64,000 nt of DNA from Ottelia alismoides (taxonomy: Eukaryota > Streptophyta > Magnoliopsida > Alismatales > Hydrocharitaceae). Below the pieces are notes generated by a model that saw only the letters and a list, made by a program, of their open reading frames with translations, did not search any database and had not been told where the DNA came from. The stretch covers positions 310,001 through 374,000 of the forward strand of contig JAZKJV010003355.1 of the NCBI GenBank assembly GCA_037367405.1, written 5' to 3'. Positions 10,342 to 18,674 of this stretch are shown here, in pieces; positions within the stretch are counted from its first letter, which is position 1, and each line of letters begins with the position of its first letter. The position numbers were made by a program, and so were the translations under genes.

Positions 10342-10384
10342 GCGTGAGATGCATTAGATGTGAGTCAAAGACCACATCTCACGC
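10342..10384 (-). other. Alternative hairpins over the pol stop codon
   Basis: GCGTGAGATG (10342-10351) pairs perfectly with CATCTCACGC (10375-10384), which contains the pol TGA. AGATGTG (10356-10362) can instead pair with CACATCT (10373-10379). The two stems compete for the same bases. E4 keeps both at 50845-50888. Confidence 0.65.
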
Positions 10385-13300
10385 AAAATGAATAGGGGCA
10401 AGATCAGCGACCCGCGGCTCATGATCTAGAAATGGCTTGAGCCGCTGGCCGTTTACTCGGAAGGTACTCTCAGAAGACAACTCAAATATGTCGATGCTAC
10501 CGTTGTCGTGTACCTTCCGAACCAGATAAGGTCCTTTCCATTTGCTTTGGAGCTTCCCTGGAAATAATCTAAGCCTCGCATCAAACAGCCATACTCTCTG
10601 TCCAATCTCAAAATGTTTGTGGCTGATATGAGAATCATGCCACTCTTTGACTTTCTCCTTATAATGTAGGCTGCTCGAGAAAGCTGCATCTCTAAGCTCT
10701 TCCAGGGCAGCTAGCTCTGCCCTCCTCTGGTCTCCTATACCATCTGGATCCATGAGAATGTCTGTAACTGCCCAGAGTGACTTGTGCCTCAGCTCAACAG
10801 GTAGGTGACAAGGCTTGCCATATACGAGACGAAAGGGAGATGTACCCAAAGATGTCTTGAAAGACGTCCTATATGCCCACAAGACCGAGTCCAATAGCTG
10901 TGACCAATCCTTTCGGTCAGGGCGGACGACTTTCTGCAGAATAGTCTTGATCTCCCTATTCGACACTTCGGCTAGACCATTCGTCTGTGGATGGTACGGT
11001 GTAGCAACACGATGATCTATGCCGAACTCGGTAGCAAGTGCCTTCACCTGATCGTTGATGAAGTGAGATCCCCCATCAGAAATAAGAACTCGTGGAACCC
11101 CGAACCGCGTGATGATGTGCTTCCTCAAGAATCTGCAAACTGTCCTCGCATCAGCGGCTCGGGCGGGGATAGCCTCCACCCAACGACTCACATAGTCTAC
11201 GGCCAACAGAATGTACTCAAATCCCTGACTCTTAGGGAATGGACCCATGAAATCGATGCCCCATGCGTCAAAAACCTCACAAAAGTGAATGGGCTGCATC
11301 GGCATCATATCACGCTGTCCACAAGTGCCCATCCTCTGACAGTCAGTACACCTCTTCACGAACTCATCTGAGTCCTTGAAGAGGGTAGGCCACCACAAAC
11401 CGGATTGGAGCACTTTCTGTGCCGTTCTCCTCCCAGAATGATGTCCCCCTGCCTCAAGCTTGTGGCAGTAAGTGAGGACGCTATGGTGTTCCTCCTGAGG
11501 AATACACCGACGCCAGACGCTATCCCCTCCTTCGTGGTAAAGGATGGGATCCTCCCAATGGTAAGACTTGGCCTTCGCAAGGAAGGTCTCAAGCCTCTGC
11601 CTGGGCCAATCATGTGGTACTTTCCCAGCAACGAGAAAGTTCACAATATCGGCGTACCATGGAAGTGAGGCGATAGCAAGGATCGCCTCATCTGGGAAGG
11701 TATCTCTGATCGGATCAATCTGCTCTGACTCCTCAGGCTGCTCTAAACGGGAAAGGTGATCCGCCACCACATTCTTGACTCCAGGCTTATCCTTAATCTC
11801 AATGTCGAACTCCTGGAGTAGAAGGATCCATCTAGTCAGTCTGGCCTTGGCATCCTTCTTTGCCATGAGGTACCGGATGGCGGTGTGATCTGTGTACAAG
11901 GTCACTCGGGATCCAATGATATATGATCTGAATTTATCCAGGGCAAACACTACTGCTAGCATCTCCTTCTCTGTGACCGTGTAATTCCGCTGGGCGGAAT
12001 CCAATGTGCGGCTAGCATAGTGTATAGCAAATGGCACTCCATCCCTCCTCTGTCCCAGCACTGCCCCTACGGCAAAGTCGGAGGCGTCCGTCATGATCTC
12101 GAATGGGAGAGACCAATCAGGCGGCTGAAGGACAGGAGCCTCAATCACACATCTCTGGAGAGTAGCAAACGACGAAAGACACTTGTCATCGACAAGGAAC
12201 TCGGTGTCTTTCGTCAAGAGGTCAGTCAACGGTCGGGCAATCCTGCTAAAATGCTGAATGAATCTCCTGTAGAATCCAACATGCCCCAGGAATGACCGTA
12301 GCTGCCTCAAATTGGACGGCGGTGTGAGTTTTCTAATGACATCTACCTTGGCCGGATCCACCTCCATGCCCCTGTTGGAGATGATATGGCCAAGCACCGT
12401 CCCTTGAGTCACCATAAAGTGACTCTTCTCCCAAGATAGCACCAAGTTGTACTCAATACATCGCTGGAGTACTCGGTCTAGGCAGTCAAGACAGGAATCG
12501 AATCCGTCGCCGTAGACCGAGAAGTCGTCCATGAAGACCTCAAGGCACTCCCCTACCATGTCCAAGAAGATCGACAGCATGCACCTCTGAAAAGTCGCAG
12601 GGGCGTTGCATAGCCCAAATGGCATGCGTCGAAAAGCGTATGTGCCAAAGGGACAGGTAAAGGTGGTCTTCTCCTGATCCTCAGGAGCGATGGCCACTTG
12701 GTTGTAGCCCGAATACCCATCAAGGAAGCAATAGTGGCTCTTCCCTGCCAGTCTCTCAATGATCTGGTCAATAAAAGGCAGGGGGAAATGGTCCTTCTTG
12801 GTGGCTTGGTTGAGTCTCCTGTAGTCAACACAAACCCTCCAAGAGGTGGGTACTCGTGTAGCAATCTCCTCTCCCGACTCACTGATCACAGTCGTGATGC
12901 CCGTCTTCTTGGGCACCACATGCAAGGGGCTGACCCACTTAGAGTCGGAAATGGGATAAATAAAACCTGCACCCCACCACTTCGATATTTCCTTCATGAC
13001 AACCTCTCTCAGGTTGGGGTTAAGACGCCGCTGGAACTCACGCGACGGCTTTGCCCCATCCTCGAGATAGATGTGGTGGGAGCAAACTGATGGATCAATC
13101 CCATGGAGATCTGCTACGCTCCATCCGATCGCCTTGCGGTTCTTTTCAAGAACCCCCATCAGACGGGATTCCTGCTCTCCAGTCAACTCGGCGGAGATGA
13201 TGACTGGGTACATCTCTGGATCGCCCGCAAGGAATCGATACTTCAGCGAAGTAGGGAGCGGCTTCAGCTCTGGAATGCTGGGTGCCGGCAAATCTGGCTG

Positions 13301-16300
13301 TGGAAGGAAATGAGTGAATGCTGCAAGATCGGCCAAATCTGCCTGGGAAAGTGAAAGTGTACTCTCGCAAACTGGGTCGGGAGAAGGCGGCTCAACTGCA
13401 CTGTCTCTGCTCTGCTCTGCCTCTACCTCCTCCTCTGTAGGCTCAGGTGAACTCAGGTCTGGCATCTGATCATAACAATCGGCCCAATCAGACTCTGAAT
13501 CCGAGGGATCTGCATCAGAAACGGTGGCATCAATACCACCGGAAAACAAGGTGGCCTCAGCACCACCATCACTAATCGCTGTGCTGCGATCGAGAACCGG
13601 CCCTGCTGCCGCAATAGTATCCTGAACCAGGTCTGTGCTCTCCAGACTCTCCTCTGCTATCATCTCTGCATCAGCTGTGTCTGAAAGTGAGAGGGTAGTC
13701 TGTGACTCTAGGTCTGCCCAAGCTGCCTCATCATCTGTGATCACAAAATCACAGTCCTGGTGGATGTCTGCCTCTGCGTCTGTCAGCTGCTCTGAATCGG
13801 TACTGGCATCTGAGCGGGATCTGGATCTGGCTCTGTAGTCCTCAACCGTCTCTATTTGTATACTCTCGCCCTGGACGCGAAAGTACACCTTCCCGCTATC
13901 ATGATCAGTCACCGCCTTGGCTGTGGCCAAGAACGGACGACCAAGGATGATGGGGGTATCGGCCACGGATTCAGGGATCTCCATGTCCAACACTACGAAG
14001 TCCACGGGGAATTGCAGACCCTGAATAGTGACGATAACGTCTCGTAGCAACCCCTTCGGCCTCTTGACAGATCGATCAGCGAACTGAAGGACTGTCCTGC
14101 TCTGTCGAAGAGTGCCCAACTCGAAGCGGTCGAGAAGGGCTGCCGGAAGTAGGTTGATCGAAGATCCGCTATCTAAAAGAGTACGGTCGAACCACTGCTC
14201 TCTAATCTGGCATCTGACATACGGGGCCCCTGCATCTGGCCTCTTGGCTGGCAGTCGGTTCTGAATCGCAAAGCACGTGGCTTTGGTCAGCACATGGATC
14301 TCTGAAGTGTGGTTCCTCCTCCTCCTCCTAACTGTAGTCCTCTCTCTCAAAGATCTCTGGAGAAGGGGGATGTGCTGCAAAGCCTCCTGGAGGGTCAGCT
14401 GAATGTGAAAGTGATCTATCATGCTCTGGCTGAACTCCTCAAACTCTCTCTTTTTTGAATCATTTTTCTTCCCCTTCCCCATCTGAAGGGCTCTAGGGAA
14501 GGGGATCACTGGGTCCTTCTCAGATGAAGGACTAGGAAAAGATCTACGCGGTTCAAGGACCGGATCCACACATACATCATGCACCACAGTGGGACCAAAA
14601 GAATGTAAACCTTTTCCTTTATTCATCACAGAATCCTGAGATACATGACCATGAGGAAAAACAACATCAGATCTCTCTCTACAAACACCGGTGGCCTCAG
14701 TACCACCACGGATGGGCTGCTCTGCTGCTGCTGGTGAAGGTAGACGTCGAGCGGCATCAGTACCACCTCCTGAATCTGGTGAAGTGGCGGCCTCAGTACC
14801 GCCGGTGGGATCAGCATCTCTGGTGGCCTCAGTACCACTCTCCTCCTCCTCCTGTGGTGCCTCTGGATGGTGCTCAGCTGAGGCGCCGCCGCCTGCTGGG
14901 GTCCTACCGCTCCTAAGCGTGGCAAAATCAACATCAAACAGATCTGAAGAAGTATCATCAAATGGATCGCTAGGAGTGGCTAACTCAGTATGTACTACCT
15001 GCTCAGACTTCCGCTTCAGGTTGTTCGGATTGGGCTCTATCTGTGCAGGTATAGCGGCCTTCCCTCTCACCAAGTCCCACAACTCCTGGCGGAACTCATC
15101 CATCTCCCGTCTGAAGGTCGCCTGCTGGTCCGTGAGGAGGCGGGCGATGTCATCCAAGGCGGGGCTCTCGTGGGAGCCCGACGGGTAGCCTCTCTGTGGG
15201 TGAGGCTGCTGGTACTGCTGTGGGTGAGAGGGGTAGGACGGAGGGTGCTGCTGGTGCTGGTATCCCGGGTGAGCCTGCTGCTCACGCCTCCAAGACTGTC
15301 CCTGCTGATAGGGACGAGGACCATAGGACGACTGCTGCTGGTAGACTGGGGGCTGCTGCTGCGGCTGCTGGTGATGGTCTCTCGGCTGGGAGTACTGCCC
15401 TCCCTGTGCTGACGGCTGCTGCTGGGGCTGGGCACCACCACTCCCCCACCTGAATCCGGGATGGTCTCGTCGGATCCCAGGCTGGGGACGGTCGTACCAG
15501 ATCCCGTTGACATCCATCAACGGCTCTGCATCCAAGGGGGCTGGGGGTAGTACTGCCAACGGCTGGTCCGGCTGGTAGACCACCATCTGCATCTCTGGGG
15601 ATGGTGGGGACTGGTAGGTGTGCTGCGGCTGCTGGTACGGCTCCGCCTGTACAAGGTGAACCTGTCTAGGCTGCGCTGGAATGCTGGAGCGCTGGGACGA
15701 GCTGCTGCTGCTGCCGGAGTCGCCTCGCGACTGAAGACGGGGCTGAGAAGCCGTCTGTGCCTCCTGGAGACACATGATCTGTGTCTTCAAGTCGCTCAAG
15801 ACCTGTGCCATCTGATCCATCTGTGCTATGCTCTGGCACTGCTTCTTCTCGATCAACTCCATGCGGTCCAGCTTCTCGCTGATGATGCCCATGTCCGCAG
15901 CTGACGACTCTGCCTGTGCTGCTGCTGCTGCAGACGAACTGGCTGGACCTGCATCTACCCGTGCGATCCTCTGGTACTGCACGGGTCCTGGCTGAAGTGG
16001 CTGGGTCTTCTGCGTGTAGAGCCGGGTCTGGGACATGACCATGTAGTTCTCTGCCATTTCCTCAAAAATCGCCCAGACCTGGTCATGGTCCTTGGCGAAG
16101 TAGGACCCGCCACAAGAAGCGTTCACCAGGCCCTGTAGCTCTGGTGTCAACCCACTGAAGAAGCTCTGAACTAGGTTCGGCTTCGTGATATCATGGTGTG
16201 GGCATCTGTCCAATAGCTCTCTGAACCTCTCCCAAGCCTCGTGGAACTGCTCGTTGGGGAACATGGAGAAGTTGCTGATCAGGGCCCTCGCTGCGTTCGT

Positions 16301-17224
16301 CCGCCCGAGTGGATAGTACTTGTTCAAGTACTCGGTGCGGAGCTGCTCCCAGGTGTACACAAATCTCCCCAAATGCTTCAGCCAGGTGGCTGCTCTGTCT
16401 GCTAGGGAGAAGGGGAAGGCAATCATCCGTATGGTATCCTGGTCCACATGCCTGTCGTGGACAGTACTGCAAATCATGAGAAACTCCTGGAGGTGGAGAT
16501 GGGGCTCCTCTGTAGCTAGTCCATGGAACCGCGGGAGCATCTGCAAGGTGTTCGGGGGGAACTTGAAGTCCCCCACGATAGCCGGAACCACCACCCAGTG
16601 GTGCATCAGTGTAGAGCCGGGATTGTGTAAATCCCTCATCGGTCTAGGTGGTCCTGCTCCTCCTGCGGCTGCTGCCGCTGCGGCGGCGGCCGCGGCTGCT
16701 GCTGTTGCTGCTGCGGCTCGTGCCTGTGCCTCATCGGGCTCCTCGGGCTCGCTCTGTGCATCTCTCTCTGCTCTGAGCCTCTCCATCTCGCGCCTCATCT
16801 CTATCATAAAAGCTCCCTGATCGCGGAGCTGCTGCTGGACTGTCTCTAACTGTGCGATCAGGGTGGAGTTGATCGCTCCCTGGTCTAGTACAAAGTGCTC
16901 TGGTCTGAGGGAGTGATCGTCAGAACTGCCGGCCATCGCGACGTCTGCAAAATCGAAGGAGCCCAACTCAGGTGCTGTCAAATGAATAAGTCTCTCCTCG
17001 GGCTCATGTCTCTCGGGTAGATCAGAAAGGGGGTCGAGGGGGAACAGGGTGGAATCATACTCGGGCTCGGAGAGCGGGTTCGAGCTCTCGCGAGCCAACC
17101 TAGATGATGTGGTAGACGCGCCCGAAAGCGGTGCAACCAAAGGCTGCCTAAGAGATCGTCTACCCATCATCTTGATCTGGCGAGTAGGCGGATGAGATCT
17201 GGAAAAATTACGATCAGAAAACAA
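10379..17224 (-). CDS. gag-pol: Athila Gag-Pol polyprotein (Gag, protease, RT, RNase H, integrase)
   Basis: A single 2281-codon frame encoding all replication proteins of E1. Gag capsid-like domain about residues 195-420 (NPGST, FPFSLADRAATWL). Poly-Ala tract near 175. A Q/P/Y-rich stretch about 600-730; no CCHC zinc knuckle seen. Aspartic protease D1018-S-G with ILGRPF downstream. RT with FMDD at 1564-1567. RNase H with TDAS (D1713) and YTDH. Integrase with an HHCC finger and D1991, D2050, E2086 (D-35-E), then a GPY/F-type KWKGPY module. No chromodomain. The first Met is at 17224, but the sequence conserved in E3 and E4 starts at MMGRRS (17170), so that Met is the likelier start. No frameshift separates gag from pol, so Gag and Pol must be made from one frame and cut by the protease. 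Intact motifs suggest recent activity. Confidence 0.95.
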   Translation of the reverse strand: MFSDRNFSRSHPPTRQIKMMGRRSLRQPLVAPLSGASTTSSRLARESSNPLSEPEYDSTLFPLDPLSDLPERHEPEERLIHLTAPELGSFDFADVAMAGSSDDHSLRPEHFVLDQGAINSTLIAQLETVQQQLRDQGAFMIEMRREMERLRAERDAQSEPEEPDEAQARAAAATAAAAAAAAAAAAAGGAGPPRPMRDLHNPGSTLMHHWVVVPAIVGDFKFPPNTLQMLPRFHGLATEEPHLHLQEFLMICSTVHDRHVDQDTIRMIAFPFSLADRAATWLKHLGRFVYTWEQLRTEYLNKYYPLGRTNAARALISNFSMFPNEQFHEAWERFRELLDRCPHHDITKPNLVQSFFSGLTPELQGLVNASCGGSYFAKDHDQVWAIFEEMAENYMVMSQTRLYTQKTQPLQPGPVQYQRIARVDAGPASSSAAAAAQAESSAADMGIISEKLDRMELIEKKQCQSIAQMDQMAQVLSDLKTQIMCLQEAQTASQPRLQSRGDSGSSSSSSQRSSIPAQPRQVHLVQAEPYQQPQHTYQSPPSPEMQMVVYQPDQPLAVLPPAPLDAEPLMDVNGIWYDRPQPGIRRDHPGFRWGSGGAQPQQQPSAQGGQYSQPRDHHQQPQQQPPVYQQQSSYGPRPYQQGQSWRREQQAHPGYQHQQHPPSYPSHPQQYQQPHPQRGYPSGSHESPALDDIARLLTDQQATFRREMDEFRQELWDLVRGKAAIPAQIEPNPNNLKRKSEQVVHTELATPSDPFDDTSSDLFDVDFATLRSGRTPAGGGASAEHHPEAPQEEEESGTEATRDADPTGGTEAATSPDSGGGTDAARRLPSPAAAEQPIRGGTEATGVCRERSDVVFPHGHVSQDSVMNKGKGLHSFGPTVVHDVCVDPVLEPRRSFPSPSSEKDPVIPFPRALQMGKGKKNDSKKREFEEFSQSMIDHFHIQLTLQEALQHIPLLQRSLRERTTVRRRRRNHTSEIHVLTKATCFAIQNRLPAKRPDAGAPYVRCQIREQWFDRTLLDSGSSINLLPAALLDRFELGTLRQSRTVLQFADRSVKRPKGLLRDVIVTIQGLQFPVDFVVLDMEIPESVADTPIILGRPFLATAKAVTDHDSGKVYFRVQGESIQIETVEDYRARSRSRSDASTDSEQLTDAEADIHQDCDFVITDDEAAWADLESQTTLSLSDTADAEMIAEESLESTDLVQDTIAAAGPVLDRSTAISDGGAEATLFSGGIDATVSDADPSDSESDWADCYDQMPDLSSPEPTEEEVEAEQSRDSAVEPPSPDPVCESTLSLSQADLADLAAFTHFLPQPDLPAPSIPELKPLPTSLKYRFLAGDPEMYPVIISAELTGEQESRLMGVLEKNRKAIGWSVADLHGIDPSVCSHHIYLEDGAKPSREFQRRLNPNLREVVMKEISKWWGAGFIYPISDSKWVSPLHVVPKKTGITTVISESGEEIATRVPTSWRVCVDYRRLNQATKKDHFPLPFIDQIIERLAGKSHYCFLDGYSGYNQVAIAPEDQEKTTFTCPFGTYAFRRMPFGLCNAPATFQRCMLSIFLDMVGECLEVFMDDFSVYGDGFDSCLDCLDRVLQRCIEYNLVLSWEKSHFMVTQGTVLGHIISNRGMEVDPAKVDVIRKLTPPSNLRQLRSFLGHVGFYRRFIQHFSRIARPLTDLLTKDTEFLVDDKCLSSFATLQRCVIEAPVLQPPDWSLPFEIMTDASDFAVGAVLGQRRDGVPFAIHYASRTLDSAQRNYTVTEKEMLAVVFALDKFRSYIIGSRVTLYTDHTAIRYLMAKKDAKARLTRWILLLQEFDIEIKDKPGVKNVVADHLSRLEQPEESEQIDPIRDTFPDEAILAIASLPWYADIVNFLVAGKVPHDWPRQRLETFLAKAKSYHWEDPILYHEGGDSVWRRCIPQEEHHSVLTYCHKLEAGGHHSGRRTAQKVLQSGLWWPTLFKDSDEFVKRCTDCQRMGTCGQRDMMPMQPIHFCEVFDAWGIDFMGPFPKSQGFEYILLAVDYVSRWVEAIPARAADARTVCRFLRKHIITRFGVPRVLISDGGSHFINDQVKALATEFGIDHRVATPYHPQTNGLAEVSNREIKTILQKVVRPDRKDWSQLLDSVLWAYRTSFKTSLGTSPFRLVYGKPCHLPVELRHKSLWAVTDILMDPDGIGDQRRAELAALEELRDAAFSSSLHYKEKVKEWHDSHISHKHFEIGQRVWLFDARLRLFPGKLQSKWKGPYLVRKVHDNGSIDIFELSSESTFRVNGQRLKPFLDHEPRVADLAPIHFA

Positions 17225-17256
17225 ACCCCCGGTTCACCAACGCAACGCGAGCTGAA

Positions 17257-17274
17257 GACCGTGAAAGTGCGGTC
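17257..17274 (-). other. Leader hairpin GACCG...CGGTC before gag
   Basis: A 5-bp stem with an 8-nt loop; in element sense it is followed by CTTCA and GTTGGTGAACCGGGGG. Counterparts: E2 24588-24605, E3 40069-40086 (one pair lost), E4 60233-60250 (decayed). Confidence 0.65.
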
Positions 17275-17350
17275 AAATTATCTTGTCTTTTTTATTTTGG
17301 TGAACAATCAAGATAGCAGAGCGATTACGTGACCTGTTAGGATATCCGCT

Positions 17351-17404
17351 GCTAACCCAACCGACTGGCCCGCACGGATGAGTCGGTAATCAGTCGGGTT
17401 TCGC
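17351..17404 (-). other. Leader long hairpin
   Basis: GCTAACCCAACCGACTG (17351-17367) pairs with CAGTCGGGTTTCGC (17391-17404). E4 has a hairpin at the same place (60323-60383) with a different outer stem, GATATTTTCTC against GAGAAAAATATC, so pairing is kept although the bases changed. Confidence 0.6.
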
Positions 17405-17464
17405 AATGGGGGGCTCTACCTAGTGTTCGGGGTCACTCTCTCGCACAAGCAAACCAAACAATGA

Positions 17465-17480
17465 GGGGGTTGCTCTCCCC
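17465..17480 (-). other. Conserved leader motif GGGGAGAGCAACCCCC
   Basis: Present in all four elements: E1 here, E2 24446-24461 (GGGGAGAGTCACCCCC), E3 39674-39689 (first G run weakened), E4 60441-60456. It can form a 4-bp GGGG/CCCC stem. Confidence 0.7.
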
Positions 17481-18160
17481 AAGACAAAATTTTTAGGGTG
17501 AGCGAGTTTTAAGATCAATAATTTTAAACAGTCCCAATTTTATGGTTTTTCTTTTTAGGTATTTTTCAAGCAAACAAAATCGCCTAACGAATTTTTCGGT
17601 TCTCCTGGTTATTAAGTCCAAAAACGGGGGGAGAAGACGAAAAAGCCGATGCACGTGAAATCAATGATGCATGCTGAGTAAGAAATGCGTACCTGCCGCC
17701 AGCACTCTACATGCAAAATGATCCGCGCATAAAATAAAGACAGAAAATAAACTAAGCTATATGATGCAGCGGTAAAAACCGAGTCCTAAACAGGCAATTT
17801 CTATTGATCGTGAAGAACAATAGTTAGTCAACCGAATCGAGTCCGGAGTCCGATCTTGGGAGTCACTCGGTGCCCGCCACAACGGGTCCTGCCAGCGCTG
17901 TATGTGACTCCTAACGGCACGTGGTCTCGAATCCAATTAAACTAACTTTTTCAGTGAATTTTAGTAAGGTCCAATTACGTTCTATAGGAACAGATATTCT
18001 ATTAAGTGTTGGGCCTTAGAGATCCTACGTCACAATCAACAAAAATCCTATGTCTAGGGGCTCGAGCAAAAACCGCGAAAAATCCGGAAAATGACAGTAA
18101 GAAAAGAAAAAGAAAACCGCGATAAACGCCGCGAAAAAGCCGCAGGTCCTAATGGGTCCC

Positions 18161-18180
18161 CCGAGCACGCCGGTGCTCGG
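18161..18180 (-). other. Covarying leader stem-loop
   Basis: In element sense CCGAGCAC-CGGC-GTGCTCGG: 8 bp, 4-nt loop, flanked by CTGTTTCG and GGGGACC. E2 has CCAAGTGC-CGGT-GCACTTGG at 23903-23922 in the same flanks, with three base pairs changed on both sides. E3 has a partly decayed form at 39349-39366. Confidence 0.8.
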
Positions 18181-18318
18181 CGAAACAGGCCCGCTACGGT
18201 CTAAGTCTAAGAGTCCAAACAGTCTCAGAGTCCTGTATTATTACAATTAAGAATAAATGAATGAATAAAACTATCCTACTGCCTCACTCCACTCAACTCT
18301 CTCCTCTCGCTCTCTCCT

Positions 18319-18343
18319 GCGGCTTCGTAGAGAGAAAAGCCGC
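18319..18343 (-). other. Leader hairpin GCGGCTT/AAGCCGC
   Basis: A 7-bp perfect stem with an 11-nt loop. E2 has an 8-bp version (GCGGCTTG/CAAGCCGC) at 23739-23763 in homologous context. Confidence 0.65.
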
Positions 18344-18654
18344 CTCCAAGTGCCGCGGCTGCACCGGCTCCTCGAAAGTCGCCTCCGCGGTCCTCGGGCC
18401 CTCGCAAGAAAACAGGAAGAGTGGTCAGACCAATAAAATAATCAAAATAAAAAAAATGAGGATATATGTGCAAAAATGGAAATAAAATAACCACACAAAA
18501 ATAAAACAAAAATAAAAAGAAAAGAAAATCAAAATAAAACAAAGTATCACAAAAAGGAAACTAAATACAAAAGCCGCGAAAAGCCGCGAGCTCCGAAGAG
18601 CCGCGAAAAACCGCGAAAACAAAAACGAAAATAAAAACACTACTAAGCCGTGCT

Positions 18655-18671
18655 CCCCGGCAACGGCGCCA
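18655..18671 (-). other. E1 primer-binding site (tRNA-Asp)
   Basis: The plus strand reads CCCCGGCAACGGCGCCA, the 3' end of plant tRNA-Asp(GUC) including CCA, 3 bp from the 5' LTR edge. In element sense this is TGGCGCCGTTGCCGGGG, the usual Athila primer site. Confidence 0.93.
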
Positions 18672-18674
18672 TTC

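Larger units (their letters stand above)
8289..10378 (-). other. E1 noncoding region between pol and 3' LTR
   Basis: This 2.1-kb stretch has no frame resembling Env or any other protein. It contains a conserved mixed-composition block (about 8400-9470, also in E4 at 48900-49980), an AT-rich block (9470-9840), then the hairpin array. Athila elements in other plants often carry an env-like gene here; this one does not. Confidence 0.8.
18073..18618 (-). repeat. Clustered TTTCGCGG motifs in leader
   Basis: CCGCGAAA on the plus strand occurs exactly at 18073, 18129, 18574, 18601 and 18611, with near matches between. The minus-strand form TTTCGCGG fits the E2F consensus TTTSSCGS. Confidence 0.55.
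17225..18654 (-). other. E1 leader (PBS to gag)
   Basis: A 1.4-kb untranslated leader. In element order it has clustered TTTCGCGG motifs, a GCGGCTT/AAGCCGC hairpin, a covarying 8-bp stem-loop, a GGGGAGAGCAACCCCC motif, a second long hairpin, and a GACCG/CGGTC hairpin followed by GTTGGTGAAC just before gag. Several of these recur in E2, E3 or E4 despite poor overall conservation, which suggests roles in packaging, dimerisation, splicing or translation. The role is inferred. Confidence 0.7.

Noticed and set aside
8289..10378. Possible env-like gene after pol in E1
   Set aside because: No frame with signal peptide, glycoprotein-like or transmembrane architecture; the region is noncoding in E4 as well.
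11000..12000. Chromodomain at the integrase C-terminus
   Set aside because: Only a GPY/F-type module is visible, as expected for Athila rather than chromoviruses.
18655..18671. A tRNA-Asp gene
   Set aside because: Only the 17-nt 3' end is present, in PBS position; no cloverleaf upstream.
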